64,000 nt of DNA. It comes from Geodermatophilus marinus (GTDB taxonomy: Bacteria; Actinomycetota; Actinomycetes; Mycobacteriales; Geodermatophilaceae). Every line of letters starts with the position of its first letter. Position 1 is the stretch's first letter. Where the stretch lies: NCBI RefSeq assembly GCF_003428645.1, contig NZ_QVQH01000011.1, positions 1 through 64,000 on the forward strand, in the 5' to 3' direction. The notes beneath the pieces were generated by a model. It was not told the origin of the DNA. It ran no database searches and was given only the letters and a program-made list of their open reading frames with translations. Shown here one piece after another: positions 8,149 to 17,135 of the stretch. Made by a program: the position numbers and the translations under genes.

Positions 8149-9021
8149 GTGCGCACCGGCCCGGGACCCCGCGAGGGGTCCGTCCGCCTCCGCGACGGCC
8201 GCACGCTGGCCTACGCCGAGTGGGGGGACCCGGACGGCCGCCCGGTGCTGGGCTGCCACGGCTCCCCGAGCTCGCGGTTGGAGCACCACGTCGAGGACCC
8301 CGACGCCTACCGCCGCTGGGGGGTGCGGCTGGTCGTCCCCGACCGCCCGGGCTTCGGCCGCTCCGACCCGCAGCCGGGCCGCCGGGTGCTCGACTGGCCG
8401 GACGACGCCGCCCAGCTGCTCGACCACCTCGACGTCGACCGGTGCGCCGTGCTCAGCCTGTCCGGCGGCGCCGCCTACGCCCTCGCCTGCGCGCACGCCC
8501 TCGGCGACCGGGTGCACACCGTCGGCGTGCTCGGTGGGGCGCCGCCGCCGGACGTCCCGTGGCCGTGGCCCGGCTGGGTGCCGCGCCGGCTGCGGGGGGT
8601 CGCCCACCGCCCCTCCCCGGCCGCGGGGCTGCTGCAGCCGGTGTTCGCGCCGCTGGCGGTGCGCCCGGCGCTCATCCCGCGCTACCTGCAGCTGCGGCTG
8701 GCCCCCGCCGACCGCCGGGTGATCGGCCGGCCCGCGGTCCGCCGGGTCCCCGCCCGGACCTTCAGCGAGGGGCTGCGCAACGGCGCGGCCCCCCTCGCCG
8801 GGGACCGCGCGCTGCTGTTCCGCCCGTGGGGCTTCCCGCTGGCCCGGGTGCGGCAGCCGGTGCACCTGTGGCACGGCACCCAGGACTGGGTCGTCCCGGT
8901 GCCGCTCGGCCGGGCCCTGGCCGCGATGCTGCCGCGCTGCTCGGCGCACTGGTTCCCCGGCGAGGGCCACTTCCTCGTGTTCGACCACGCCGAGCGGGTC
9001 TACGCCGCCCTGCGCGGCTGA
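8149..9021 (+). CDS. Alpha/beta-hydrolase fold protein
   Basis: 290-residue soluble hydrolase of unknown substrate. It shows the oxyanion-loop motif GCHGSPSSR, the nucleophile elbow LSLSGGAAYA (Ser in S-L-S-G-G), an Asp in GTQDWVVPV and the catalytic His in GEGHFLVF, so the triad is complete. The GTG start follows TAGGGC at 8137-8142 by six bases, consistent with a leaderless transcript, and there is no Shine-Dalgarno. It stands alone between two hairpin terminators. Confidence 0.8.
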   Translation: MRTGPGPREGSVRLRDGRTLAYAEWGDPDGRPVLGCHGSPSSRLEHHVEDPDAYRRWGVRLVVPDRPGFGRSDPQPGRRVLDWPDDAAQLLDHLDVDRCAVLSLSGGAAYALACAHALGDRVHTVGVLGGAPPPDVPWPWPGWVPRRLRGVAHRPSPAAGLLQPVFAPLAVRPALIPRYLQLRLAPADRRVIGRPAVRRVPARTFSEGLRNGAAPLAGDRALLFRPWGFPLARVRQPVHLWHGTQDWVVPVPLGRALAAMLPRCSAHWFPGEGHFLVFDHAERVYAALRG

Positions 9022-9042
9022 GGGGGCGTGGCCGCCCTGCGC

Positions 9043-9073
9043 GGCCGCCGCGGGCGGGGCACCCGCGGCGGCC
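9043..9073. terminator. Bidirectional hairpin terminator between convergent genes
   Basis: A perfect 12-bp stem, ggccgccgcggg (9043-9054) with cccgcggcggcc (9062-9073), has a seven-base loop. It lies between the plus-strand hydrolase and the convergent minus-strand small gene, so it can serve both. Confidence 0.6.
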
Positions 9074-9096
9074 GGCGACCGGGCCCGCCGGAGGGC

Positions 9097-9333
9097 TCAG
9101 CCGCCCCGCTCGACCTCGGCCTGCACCAGGCCGCGCAGCGCGGTCCGCAGGGCCTCGTCGCCGGTGTCCCCCCGGTCGAGGGCGGCGCGGGCGGCCTCGG
9201 TCAGGGTGCCGGGGTCGACGTCGTCCAGCCAGGCGACGTCCCCGCCGACCCGGCGGCCCACCTTCAGCACCCCGTCCTCGGGCCGGACCACGTACTCCTC
9301 GGCGTCCACTCGGACGCTCATCTCCTCGCTCAT
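9097..9333 (-). CDS. Small acidic protein of unknown function
   Basis: 78-residue protein beginning MSEEMSVRVDAEEYVV, rich in Asp and Glu and without Cys, membrane segment or signal peptide. I recognise no domain with certainty. Regular codon use and its own terminator at 9043-9073 support it as a real gene. The ATG at 9333 is chosen because longer frames upstream would run through the promoter of the divergent cutA gene. It may be read from a shared divergent region with cutA (9334-9393). Confidence 0.6.
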   Translation of the reverse strand: MSEEMSVRVDAEEYVVRPEDGVLKVGRRVGGDVAWLDDVDPGTLTEAARAALDRGDTGDEALRTALRGLVQAEVERGG

Positions 9334-9393
9334 GACCGCAGCCCTACCCCGGGCACGGTCCCGTCCACCCACCCCGGCGGAACGCGGGAGAGG

Positions 9394-9735
9394 ATGGACG
9401 GCGTGGACGAGGACTTCTGCGAGGTGGTGGTGACGGCCGCCGACGCCGACTGGCTGGCCCGCCACACCCGGGCGCTGGTCGAGGAGCGGCTGGCCGCCTG
9501 CGGTCACCACCTGGAGCGGATCCGGTCGGTGTACCGGTGGGAGGGCGCGGTGCACGACGAGGCCGAGGCCCGCGTGGCGCTGCACACCCGCCGCTCGCTG
9601 GTGCCGGCCATCGTCGCCCGCACCGGGGAGGTCCACCCGTACGACGTCCCGTGCGTCATCGCCCTCCCGCTCGTCGGCGGGAACCCCGCCTACCTGGCCT
9701 GGGTCGCCGCCGAGACCCGGGACCCGGACAGCTGA
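9394..9735 (+). CDS. cutA: CutA1-family divalent cation tolerance protein
   Basis: 113-residue trimeric CutA-type protein. Family marks are visible: the CEVVVTAAD first strand, LVEERLAACG, the IRSVYRWEG segment and HPYDVPCVIALPLVGG with the conserved HPY(E/D)VP turn. CutA1 proteins are linked to copper/divalent-metal tolerance, although the exact role is debated. The gene is 14 bp upstream of the next GGDEF-EAL gene and may be co-transcribed with it. The ATG at 9394 is used; there is no good Shine-Dalgarno. Confidence 0.85.
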   Translation: MDGVDEDFCEVVVTAADADWLARHTRALVEERLAACGHHLERIRSVYRWEGAVHDEAEARVALHTRRSLVPAIVARTGEVHPYDVPCVIALPLVGGNPAYLAWVAAETRDPDS

Positions 9736-9749
9736 GCGGGGACGGCGCG

Positions 9750-11534
9750 GTGCGGACCGGTACGGCGGGTGGGGCGGACCTCCCGCTCGACGTGCGGCGC
9801 AGGGGCGGGCGGCCGAGCGCGCCGGCGGTCGTCGTGGAGGCGGTCCTCGACGCGCTGCCGTCCCCGACGCTGCTCATCGACGCCGACGGCCGGGTGCTGC
9901 TGACCAACACCGCCTGGGAGCACGCCGCCGAGCTGCTCGACGACGACCGGGTCCGCGTCGGGGTGGACGGCGACTACTTCGCGATGGCCCACCGCCTGGT
10001 GGCCGACGAGGACACCGGCAACCTCATCGAGCGGCTGCGGGCGCTCTCCCGCGGCGAGTGCGACAGCGTGCAGGCCGACTACGCCCTCGAGCAGCGCGAC
10101 GGCACCCGCTGGTACCACCTGCAGGCCTCGCGGGTCGACCAGGCCGGGCAGGTCGTCGTCACCCACACCGACGTCACCTCCCGGGTCCGCGCCGAGCGCG
10201 CCTCGGACTGGCGGGCCCGGCACGACACGCTGACCGAGCTGCCCAACCGCGCCCACCTGCACGAGCTCATCGACGCCGAGCTGGCCCGGCCCGGGCGGGG
10301 CCCGGTGTCGGTCCTCTTCCTCGACGTCGACGGCTTCAAGGAGGTCAACGACTCCCTCGGCCACGAGGCCGGTGACGACCTGCTCCGCCAGATCGCCGGC
10401 CGGCTGACCGGCTCGACCCGCGTCGGGGACACCGTCGGCCGGCTGGGCGGGGACGAGTTCGTCGTCCTCTGCCGGGACTGCGACACCGCCGGCGCCGAGG
10501 CGCTCGCCGACCGCTGCCGGGCCGGCGTCGACCGGCCCTTCGAGCTGGCCGGCCGGCTCGTGCGGCTCGGCGTGAGCATCGGGATCGCCGGCATCGGCCT
10601 GGCCGGGGCCGACGACGCCGACGCGCCGCCGGTCCGCTCCACCGACCTCGTCCGGGACGCCGACCTGGCCATGTACGCGGCGAAGGCCGCCGGCCGCAAC
10701 CGGGTGCGGCTGTTCACCGCCGACCTGCGCTCGGCCGCGCAGCGGCGGGCGACGGTCGCCGCCGAGCTGCGGGAGGCGCTGCACGGCGACCAGCTGGAGC
10801 TGCACTACCAGCCGGTGCTGCACCTGCCCTCCGACCGCTGCACCGGGGTGGAGGCGCTGGTGCGCTGGCGGCACCCCGAGCGCGGGCTCCTGCCGCCGGC
10901 CGACTTCCTGCCGTCCGCCGCGCAGCACGACCTGATCGGCCCCCTGACCCGCTGGGTGCTGCGCGCCGCCGCCCGCCAGGCGGCCGCCTGGGCGGCGGAC
11001 GGGCTGTGGCTGGTCACCGGGGTCAACGTGGGGGCCGCCTACGTCGCCGGCGGCACGCTGGTCGACGACGTCCTCGCCGCCCTGGGCGAGGCCGGGCTGC
11101 CGCCGGAGCTGCTGCAGGTCGAGGTCGCCGAGAGCGCGGTCAGCGCGGACGCCGAGCACGCCGCCGCCCAGCTCACCGCGCTGCGCCTCGCCGGGGTCGA
11201 GGTGGCCCTCGACGACGTCGGCAGCGGCTTCTCCTCGCTGGTCGAGCTGGCGACGGTGCCCGCCGGGGTGCTCACCGTCGACCGCAGCCTGGTGGCGGTC
11301 GCGGCCGGCCGGCGGCGCCAGGCGGCCGCGGCGATCGCCGCGGTCGTGGCGCTCGGCCGGGTCTGGGGGCTGCGCTGCCAGGCCGAGGGCGTCGAGACCG
11401 CCGACCAGCTCGCCCTCGTCGGCGAGCTCGGCTGCACGCTGGCCCAGGGCTTCCACATCGCCGCCCCCATGCCCGCCGCGGAGGTGCCGGGGTGGATGGC
11501 CGCCCGGCGGGCGCACGCCGCGGGCGGGGCCTGA
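9750..11534 (+). CDS. Soluble PAS-GGDEF-EAL protein with an altered EAL site
   Basis: 594-residue cytoplasmic protein: PAS domain (about 30-150), GGDEF (about 160-320) and EAL (about 330-585). GGDEF is intact (RLGGDEFVVL) with an RVGD I-site, so cyclase activity is likely. The EAL domain keeps VEALVRW, the Asn of GVNVG, D488-D489 and AEGVET. The (V/L)KIDR segment, however, reads LTVDR, placing Thr509 where the conserved Lys of active phosphodiesterases sits, and DFGTGYSS has become DVGSGFSS. The EAL half may therefore bind rather than cleave c-di-GMP. GTG at 9750, 14 bp after cutA. Confidence 0.85.
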   Translation: MRTGTAGGADLPLDVRRRGGRPSAPAVVVEAVLDALPSPTLLIDADGRVLLTNTAWEHAAELLDDDRVRVGVDGDYFAMAHRLVADEDTGNLIERLRALSRGECDSVQADYALEQRDGTRWYHLQASRVDQAGQVVVTHTDVTSRVRAERASDWRARHDTLTELPNRAHLHELIDAELARPGRGPVSVLFLDVDGFKEVNDSLGHEAGDDLLRQIAGRLTGSTRVGDTVGRLGGDEFVVLCRDCDTAGAEALADRCRAGVDRPFELAGRLVRLGVSIGIAGIGLAGADDADAPPVRSTDLVRDADLAMYAAKAAGRNRVRLFTADLRSAAQRRATVAAELREALHGDQLELHYQPVLHLPSDRCTGVEALVRWRHPERGLLPPADFLPSAAQHDLIGPLTRWVLRAAARQAAAWAADGLWLVTGVNVGAAYVAGGTLVDDVLAALGEAGLPPELLQVEVAESAVSADAEHAAAQLTALRLAGVEVALDDVGSGFSSLVELATVPAGVLTVDRSLVAVAAGRRRQAAAAIAAVVALGRVWGLRCQAEGVETADQLALVGELGCTLAQGFHIAAPMPAAEVPGWMAARRAHAAGGA

Positions 11535-11540
11535 GCCGGG

Positions 11541-11828
11541 TCAGCCGGGCTCGCCGCGGGCCTTCCGCCGGGCGATCACGCCGAGGTCGACCAGGGCGAC
11601 CGCGGCGAGCACGAACAGCACGACCGCCGGCCAGGCCGGCAGGTCGGTCGCCAGCCACAGGAAGCCGAGGGCGGTGCAGACCACCAGGCCGAAGGCGGCC
11701 AGCACCATCCGGAGGGTGAGCGCGGACCGGGCGGGGCGGGCCCCGCCGATGCCCGCGGTGGGGTCGTGGTGGTCGGGCAGGCCGCGGGCGTAGTCCTCCC
11801 GGGTCCGGCGCCGGCGCGGTTCGCTCAT
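11541..11828 (-). CDS. Small two-helix membrane protein (DUF6343-like)
   Basis: 95-residue protein with a basic N-terminus, the segment [18 protein letters not shown] and two hydrophobic helices (about 40-60 and 65-85) ending in a charged tail. The RSALTLR entry to the first helix is like actinobacterial DUF6343 proteins, but that family name is from memory. It is convergent with the GGDEF-EAL gene (6 bp between stops) and divergent from prfB. The start ATG at 11828 lies 33 bp from the prfB -10 box, so the promoters abut. Confidence 0.7.
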   Translation of the reverse strand: MSEPRRRRTREDYARGLPDHHDPTAGIGGARPARSALTLRMVLAAFGLVVCTALGFLWLATDLPAWPAVVLFVLAAVALVDLGVIARRKARGEPG

Positions 11829-11860
11829 GCCACGCGTGCCTACCCGCGGCCGGGGCGCAC

Positions 11861-11866
11861 TACCCT
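11861..11866 (+). promoter_or_regulatory. -10 box of prfB (leaderless)
   Basis: TACCCT ends eight bases before the prfB GTG at 11875. No Shine-Dalgarno lies between them, so the transcript probably starts at or next to the start codon. Confidence 0.55.
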
Positions 11867-11874
11867 GGGTCGAC

Positions 11875-12990
11875 GTGGCAGCCGCTGACTTCTCCGTCGT
11901 CCTGGACGAGCTCGACACGACCCTCCGGTCGATCGAGGCGGTCCTCGACGTCGACCGACTCCGCCGCGAGGTCGCCGACCTCGAGCAGCAGGCCGCTGCC
12001 CCCGACCTCTGGGACGACGTCGAGGCCGCGCAGGCGCTGACCTCCAGGCTCTCCTACCTCCAGGGCGACCTGCGCCGGGTCGAGGAGCTGCGCCGCCGGC
12101 TCGACGACGCCGGCGTGCTGCACGAGATGGCCGTCGAGGAGGACGACGAGGCCACCGCCGCCGAGGCCGAGCGGGAGCTGGCCGCCCTGCGCGGGGAGAT
12201 CGACGAGCTCGAGGTCCGCACGCTGCTCTCCGGGCCCTACGACGCCCGCGAGGCGCTGGTGACCATCCGGTCGGAGGCCGGCGGGGTGGACGCCGCCGAC
12301 TTCGCCGAGATGCTGCTGCGGATGTACCTGCGCTGGGCCGAGCGGCACGGGTACCCGACGGAGGTCTACGACACCTCCTACGCGGAGGAGGCCGGCATCA
12401 AGTCGGCCACCTTCGCCGTCAAGCAGCCCTACGCCTACGGCACCCTCTCGGTCGAGCAGGGCACGCACCGGCTGGTGCGCATCTCGCCGTTCGACAACCA
12501 GGGCCGCCGCCAGACGTCGTTCGCCGGGGTCGAGGTCATGCCGGTCGTCGAGCAGACCGACCACGTCGAGATCCCGGAGAACGAGATGCGCATCGACGTC
12601 TTCCGCTCCTCGGGGCCCGGCGGGCAGAGCGTGAACACCACCGACTCCGCCGTCCGCATCACCCACCTGCCCACCGGCATCGTGGTGAGCTGCCAGAACG
12701 AGAAGAGCCAGATCCAGAACCGGGCCGCCGCGCTGCGCGTGCTGCAGGCCCGGCTGCTGGCCAAGCGGCAGGAGGAGCAGCGCGCGGAGATGGACGCGCT
12801 GAAGGGGGAGGGCAGCAGCTGGGGCAACCAGATGCGCTCCTACGTGCTGCACCCCTACCAGATGGTCAAGGACCTGCGGACCGAGCAGGAGACCGGCAAC
12901 ACCTCCGCCGTCCTCGACGGGGACATCGACCCCTTCATCGAGGCGGGAATCCGGTGGCGCAAGCAGCAGGAGACGGTGCCCGCCGGGTGA
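11875..12990 (+). CDS. prfB: Peptide chain release factor 2
   Basis: Release factor that recognises UGA/UAA in the ribosomal A site and triggers hydrolysis of peptidyl-tRNA. The 371-residue protein carries the SPF recognition tripeptide ([11 protein letters not shown]) and the GGQ loop ([17 protein letters not shown]), with the helical N-terminal domain ahead of them. The frame is continuous, so the autoregulatory +1 frameshift of E. coli prfB is absent here. The GTG start sits just after a -10 box. Position ahead of ftsEX and smpB is the conserved actinobacterial order. Confidence 0.97.
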   Translation: MAAADFSVVLDELDTTLRSIEAVLDVDRLRREVADLEQQAAAPDLWDDVEAAQALTSRLSYLQGDLRRVEELRRRLDDAGVLHEMAVEEDDEATAAEAERELAALRGEIDELEVRTLLSGPYDAREALVTIRSEAGGVDAADFAEMLLRMYLRWAERHGYPTEVYDTSYAEEAGIKSATFAVKQPYAYGTLSVEQGTHRLVRISPFDNQGRRQTSFAGVEVMPVVEQTDHVEIPENEMRIDVFRSSGPGGQSVNTTDSAVRITHLPTGIVVSCQNEKSQIQNRAAALRVLQARLLAKRQEEQRAEMDALKGEGSSWGNQMRSYVLHPYQMVKDLRTEQETGNTSAVLDGDIDPFIEAGIRWRKQQETVPAG

Positions 12991-13180
12991 GCGACGGCGC
13001 GTGGTGCCCACCGGTCGCCCGGCTCAACCGTCCCCTTCGTCACACCGGCACCCCGCGGTCGGCGGGAATAGGCCACGCTGGGTGACGGGGGTCCCGCGAT
13101 CGGCGCGGCCCCGTCACGCTGTGCGAGGCCGGTCCCGGGGCGTCTCCACGCGGAGGGCCCGGATCGCGCCTCGGGGAAGG

Positions 13181-13186
13181 TACCGT
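13181..13186 (+). promoter_or_regulatory. -10 box of ftsEX (leaderless)
   Basis: TACCGT lies eight bases before the ftsE GTG at 13195, with no Shine-Dalgarno between. The 204 bp between prfB and ftsE hold no other gene that I can support. Confidence 0.5.
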
Positions 13187-13194
13187 GGCGCCTC

Positions 13195-13884
13195 GTGATC
13201 GAACTGCAACACGTCACCAAGCTGTACCCGGCCAGTGGGCGGCCGGCGCTCGACGACGTGTCGACCGAGATCGACAAGGGCGAGTTCGTCTTCCTCATCG
13301 GCTCGTCTGGGTCGGGCAAGTCGACCTTCCTGCGGCTGCTGCTCAAGGAGGACGACCCCACCCGCGGGACGGTCACGGTCAACGGCAAGACGCTCAACAC
13401 CATGAGCAAGTGGCAGGTGCCGAAGTTCCGCCGCACGATCGGCTGCGTCTTCCAGGACTTCCGGCTGCTGCGCAACCGCACGGTCGCGCAGAACGTCGCG
13501 TTCGCGCTCGAGGTGATCAACAAGCCGCAGCGGACCATCAAGCGCGTCGTCCCCGAGGTGCTGGAGATGGTCGGCCTGGAGGGCAAGGCCACCCGCCTGC
13601 CCCACGAGCTCTCCGGCGGGGAGCAGCAGCGGGTGGCGATCGCCCGCGCGTTCGTGAACCGGCCGCTGGTGCTGCTGGCCGACGAGCCCACCGGGAACCT
13701 CGACCCGGAGACCAGCGAGGGGATCATGCTGCTGCTGGAGCGGATCAACCGCACCGGCACCACCGTGATCATGGCGACGCACGACTACCACATCGTCGAC
13801 TCCATGCGCCGCCGCGTCATCGAGCTCAACGGGGGAGCCGTCACCCGCGACCAGTCGCGGGGCGTCTACGGCGTGGGCCGCTGA
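13195..13884 (+). CDS. ftsE: Cell-division ABC ATPase FtsE
   Basis: ATPase of the FtsEX complex, which activates peptidoglycan hydrolases (RipC-type in actinobacteria) at the septum. The 229 residues show Walker [10 protein letters not shown], the ABC signature LSGGEQQR, Walker [11 protein letters not shown] and the switch His in MATHDYH. Length is normal. It is read from a leaderless GTG and is followed after 74 bp by its membrane partner ftsX. Confidence 0.97.
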   Translation: MIELQHVTKLYPASGRPALDDVSTEIDKGEFVFLIGSSGSGKSTFLRLLLKEDDPTRGTVTVNGKTLNTMSKWQVPKFRRTIGCVFQDFRLLRNRTVAQNVAFALEVINKPQRTIKRVVPEVLEMVGLEGKATRLPHELSGGEQQRVAIARAFVNRPLVLLADEPTGNLDPETSEGIMLLLERINRTGTTVIMATHDYHIVDSMRRRVIELNGGAVTRDQSRGVYGVGR

Positions 13885-13958
13885 GCCGCCCGACCCCGCC
13901 GCGGCCGCCGAGCGCCGCTCGCTGACCCGCGTCCCCCCGCTACCACGACAGGAACTCC

Positions 13959-14843
13959 ATGCGCGTCAACTTCGTGCTCTCCGAGGTCGCCACCGGGCTG
14001 CGTCGCAACCTGACCATGACGGTCGCGATGATCCTGACCACGGCCATCTCGCTCGGCCTCATGGGCACCGGCCTGCTGATCGCCGGGATGATCTCCGACA
14101 TGAAGGAGATCTACTACGACAAGGTCCAGGTCTCCATCTTCCTCAGCGACGACGTCTCCGACGAGCAGCGCAGCGCCATCGAGCAGCAGCTGTCGGACTC
14201 GCCGGAGGTGGCCAGCTACCTCTACGAGTCCAAGGACGAGGCCTACGCGCGCTTCCAGCAGCAGTTCTCCCAGCAGCCGGAGCTGGTGCAGAACACGCCG
14301 GCCGACGCGCTGCCGGAGAGCTTCCGCGTCGAGCTGGTCAACCCGGAGCGCTACGAGGTCATCGCGGCGGAGTTCCCGAACGGGCAGAACGGCGTCGACC
14401 AGGTCCGCGACGAGGGCGACTTCCTCGACCGCCTGTTCAGCCTGCTCAACGGGGCCCGCAACGCGACGATCGCGGTCGCGGTGGTCCAGGCGCTGGCCGC
14501 CCTGCTGCTGATCTCCAACACGATCCAGCTGGCGGCGTTCAACCGGCGCAACGAGACCAACATCATGCGGCTGGTCGGCGCCTCCCGCTGGTACACCCAG
14601 CTGCCCTTCATCCTGGAGGCCGCGGTCGCCGGGCTGATCGGTGCCGCGCTGGCCGTCGGCGGGCTGGTGCTCACCAAGGTGCTGTTCGTCGACCGCACGC
14701 TGGCCGGCCCGATCAAGGCCGGGATCATCCCGCCGGTCGACTGGAGCGCGATCGCGTTCATCAGCCCGATCATCGCCGCCGCCGGCGTGGGGCTGGCCGC
14801 CATCGCCGCCTACGTGACCCTGCGCCTGTACGTCCGGCTGTAG
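13959..14843 (+). CDS. ftsX: Cell-division membrane protein FtsX
   Basis: 294-residue partner of FtsE with one N-terminal membrane helix (about 20-42), a large extracellular domain (about 45-165) that contacts the cell-wall hydrolase, and three C-terminal helices. The intracellular RRNETNIMRLVGAS segment is the FtsE coupling motif of the family. A Shine-Dalgarno-like aggaa (13950-13954) precedes the ATG. Confidence 0.95.
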   Translation: MRVNFVLSEVATGLRRNLTMTVAMILTTAISLGLMGTGLLIAGMISDMKEIYYDKVQVSIFLSDDVSDEQRSAIEQQLSDSPEVASYLYESKDEAYARFQQQFSQQPELVQNTPADALPESFRVELVNPERYEVIAAEFPNGQNGVDQVRDEGDFLDRLFSLLNGARNATIAVAVVQALAALLLISNTIQLAAFNRRNETNIMRLVGASRWYTQLPFILEAAVAGLIGAALAVGGLVLTKVLFVDRTLAGPIKAGIIPPVDWSAIAFISPIIAAAGVGLAAIAAYVTLRLYVRL

Positions 14844-14867
14844 CCCCCGGCCGCACGTCTCCCGCTG

Positions 14868-14907
14868 CTCGCGCCTCCTCGCTCCCCCTCGCGCCTCCTC
14901 GCTCCCC
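14868..14907. repeat. Tandem 20-bp direct repeat
   Basis: ctcgcgcctcctcgctcccc occurs twice back to back (14868-14887 and 14888-14907) after ftsX and directly abuts the following palindromic element. No coding potential is seen in 14844-15007. Confidence 0.7.
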
Positions 14908-14981
14908 GCGATCATGAAGTCGGGGAAGCGGCACGCCGTCCCGTCGCGGCGGGTCGCCTCCCGGACTTCATGATCGCGGGG
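14905..14981. repeat. Long inverted repeat with GATCATGAAGTC arms
   Basis: The left arm cgcgatcatgaagtc (14907-14921) and right arm gacttcatgatcgcg (14965-14979) are perfect complements about 43 bp apart. A related element with CATGATC arms is at 25899-25968 near the tmRNA gene. It could act as a terminator of ftsEX, but arm sequence conservation suggests a dispersed intergenic palindrome family. Confidence 0.65.
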
Positions 14982-15007
14982 GTGGTAGGGGGTCGGTCGG
15001 GTCGCAG

Positions 15008-15013
15008 TAACCT
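15008..15013 (+). promoter_or_regulatory. -10 box of smpB (leaderless)
   Basis: TAACCT ends six bases before the smpB ATG at 15020, with no Shine-Dalgarno. Confidence 0.55.
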
Positions 15014-15019
15014 GTTCCC

Positions 15020-15496
15020 ATGCCGCGGGAGCAGGGGCGCAAGCTGATCGCCCAGAACAAGAAGGCGCGGCACGACTACTCGATCCTCGACACCTACGAG
15101 GTGGGTCTCGTGCTCACCGGCACCGAGGTGAAGAGCCTGCGCGCCGGGCGCGCCTCGCTGGTCGACGGGTTCGCCACCGTGGACGACGGCGAGGTGTGGC
15201 TGCAGCACGTGCACATCCCGGAGTACACGCAGGGCACGTGGACCAACCACGCCCCGCGCCGCAAGCGCAAGGTGCTCATGCACCGCGCCGAGATCGACAA
15301 GCTGATCGGCAAGACCCGCGAGGGCGGGCTGACGCTGGTGCCACTGGACCTGTACTTCAAGGACGGCAAGGTCAAGGCCACCCTGGCGCTGGCCAAGGGC
15401 AAGAAGTCCTACGACAAGCGGCAGGACCTCGCCGAGCGCGACTCGCGGCGGGAGATCCAGCGGGCGTTCGGCCGCTACGTCAAGGGCCGCCGCTGA
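15020..15496 (+). CDS. smpB: SsrA-binding protein SmpB
   Basis: Small basic protein that binds tmRNA and brings it to stalled ribosomes for trans-translation. The 158 residues include [15 protein letters not shown], the TGTEVKSLR segment, [14 protein letters not shown] and the basic C-terminal tail ([17 protein letters not shown]...) that reads the empty mRNA channel. Its RNA partner ssrA lies about 10.6 kb downstream in the same window. Confidence 0.97.
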   Translation: MPREQGRKLIAQNKKARHDYSILDTYEVGLVLTGTEVKSLRAGRASLVDGFATVDDGEVWLQHVHIPEYTQGTWTNHAPRRKRKVLMHRAEIDKLIGKTREGGLTLVPLDLYFKDGKVKATLALAKGKKSYDKRQDLAERDSRREIQRAFGRYVKGRR

Positions 15497-15538
15497 CCGG
15501 GTGAGCCCCGGGCCGGGCCCCGCCCTACGGTGGGTGCC

Positions 15539-16236
15539 ATGCGCGGCATGGCCTACGACCGCTTCGGGGGCGTCGACGTCCTCTCCCTGCGCGAGGACCT
15601 CCCCGACCCGCCGGTCGGCACCGTCGAGGCCGTGGGGCCGGCGGTCGTCGACGTCCGCGCCGGCGACGAGGTGTTCGGGTACGTGCGCCGGGACGACGTC
15701 CAGTGGGGGACGGCGGCCGAGCTCGTCCCCGCCCCGCAGCGCTGCGTGGCGCCCGGGAGGGGGCCGAGGTGACCCGGGCCGTCGGCGGGGTCGGCTTCTT
15801 CGCCGTCCAGATCGCCGCCGCCCTGGGCGCGCACGTCATCGGCACCGCCGGCCCGCGCAACCACGGCTCCCTGTGCGACGCCGGGGCCGCCGAGGTCCTG
15901 GACCACGCGGCCGGGCCGGTCAGCGGGCAGCTGACCGGCCCGGTGGACGCCGTCCTGGACCTGGTCGGGGGCCCGGCGCTGGAGGACCCGCCGAAGCAGG
16001 TCCGCGACGTCGCCCGCATCGCCGGCGTCGTCGACCCGGTGGTCGACGCCATGGGCGGGCGCTACGTGTTCGTCCGGCCCGAGCGGCACGACCTGGAGGA
16101 GCTGGCGCGCATGGCCGACGCCGGCCAGCTGCGGGTGGCGATCGCCCGGGCGTTCCCGCTGGAGCGCACGGCCGAGGCGCACGAGCTGGTCGCGGGCGGG
16201 CACGTCCGCGGCAAGGTCGTGGTCACGCTGCGATGA
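15539..16236 (+). pseudogene. Decayed NADPH:quinone oxidoreductase-like (zinc-less MDR) gene
   Basis: The first frame (ATG 15539 to about 15772) gives MRGMAYDRFGGVDVLSLRE followed by TVEAVGPAVVDVRAGDEVFGYV, lacking the stretch of about 45 residues that normally lies between. The sequence then shifts frame near 15750-15775 and resumes as GGVGFFAVQIAAALGAHVIGTAG, again with the preceding substrate-domain segment missing, and continues to the C-terminal HVRGKVVVTLR. Two internal deletions plus a frameshift make a functional enzyme unlikely. A -10 box TACGGT (15526-15531) still precedes the ATG. A sequencing error could explain the shift but not the missing segments. Confidence 0.8.
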
Positions 16237-17135
16237 CCGGGGGAGACCGGGTCGCACCGCCGGCCGACGACGCCGACGTCCCGCGGTACTGGCGGGAGCT
16301 GGGCCTGCCCGGGCTGGTCGACGTGCACGTGCACTTCCTGCCCGCGCGGGTGCAGGAGAAGGTCTGGGCCTACTTCCGGCAGGCCGAGACGCACTACGGC
16401 TCCGCCTGGCCGATCCGCTACCCGTGGCCGGACGACGAGCGGCTGGCGCACCTGGCCCGGCTCGGCGTCCGGGCCTTCCCGACGCTGCCCTACCCGCACA
16501 AGCCCGGCATGGCGACCTGGCTCAACGACTGGTCGGCAGAGTTCGCCGACGCGAACCCGCAGGTGCTGCGGTCGGCGACGTTCTACCCCGAGCCGGAGGC
16601 GCCGCACTACGTCGCCGAGGCCCTCGACGCCGGGGTGCGGGTGTTCAAGGTGCACGTGCAGGTGGGCGCCTTCGACCCCCGGCACCCGCTGCTCGACCCG
16701 GTCTGGGCGCGCCTGGCAGAGACCGGCACCCCGGTGGTCATCCACTGCGGCTCCGGGCCGCTGGCCGGCGAGCACACCGGCCCCGAGCCGATGACCGGGC
16801 TGCTGGGACGGCACCCGGGGCTGCAGCTGGTCATCGCCCACCTGGGCATGCCGGAGTACCGCGAGTTCCTCGACCTGGCCGAGCGGTACGAGCGGGTGCA
16901 CCTGGACACCACGATGTTCGCCACCGACTTCACCGAGCGGCTCATGCCCTTCGACCCCGCCGACCGGCCCCGCCTGGCCGCGCTGCGGGACAAGGTGCTC
17001 CTCGGCAGCGACTTCCCGTCCATCCCCTACGAGTACGCCCACCAGCTGGCCGCGCTGCACCGGCTCGGGCTGGGGGAGGACTGGCTGCGGGCGGTGCTGC
17101 ACGACAACGGCGCCCGCCTGTTCGGCCTGGTCTAG
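16233..17135 (+). CDS. Amidohydrolase-2 family metal-dependent hydrolase
   Basis: 300-residue TIM-barrel hydrolase of the Amidohydro_2 group (ACMSD/gamma-resorcylate decarboxylase-like). The metal motif VDVHVHFLP, FKVHVQ, the His of VIHCGS, the IAHLGMPE strand and the LLGSDFPS Asp are all present. The substrate is unknown. The ATG overlaps the stop of the decayed oxidoreductase by ATGA, so it may be translated by coupling to that remnant. Its TAG overlaps the stop of the convergent LacI gene (17132-17135). Confidence 0.8.
   Translation: MTGGDRVAPPADDADVPRYWRELGLPGLVDVHVHFLPARVQEKVWAYFRQAETHYGSAWPIRYPWPDDERLAHLARLGVRAFPTLPYPHKPGMATWLNDWSAEFADANPQVLRSATFYPEPEAPHYVAEALDAGVRVFKVHVQVGAFDPRHPLLDPVWARLAETGTPVVIHCGSGPLAGEHTGPEPMTGLLGRHPGLQLVIAHLGMPEYREFLDLAERYERVHLDTTMFATDFTERLMPFDPADRPRLAALRDKVLLGSDFPSIPYEYAHQLAALHRLGLGEDWLRAVLHDNGARLFGLV

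Noticed and set aside
11875-12100. Programmed +1 frameshift in prfB
   Set aside because: The reading frame is continuous from the GTG at 11875, with no in-frame UGA and slippery site.
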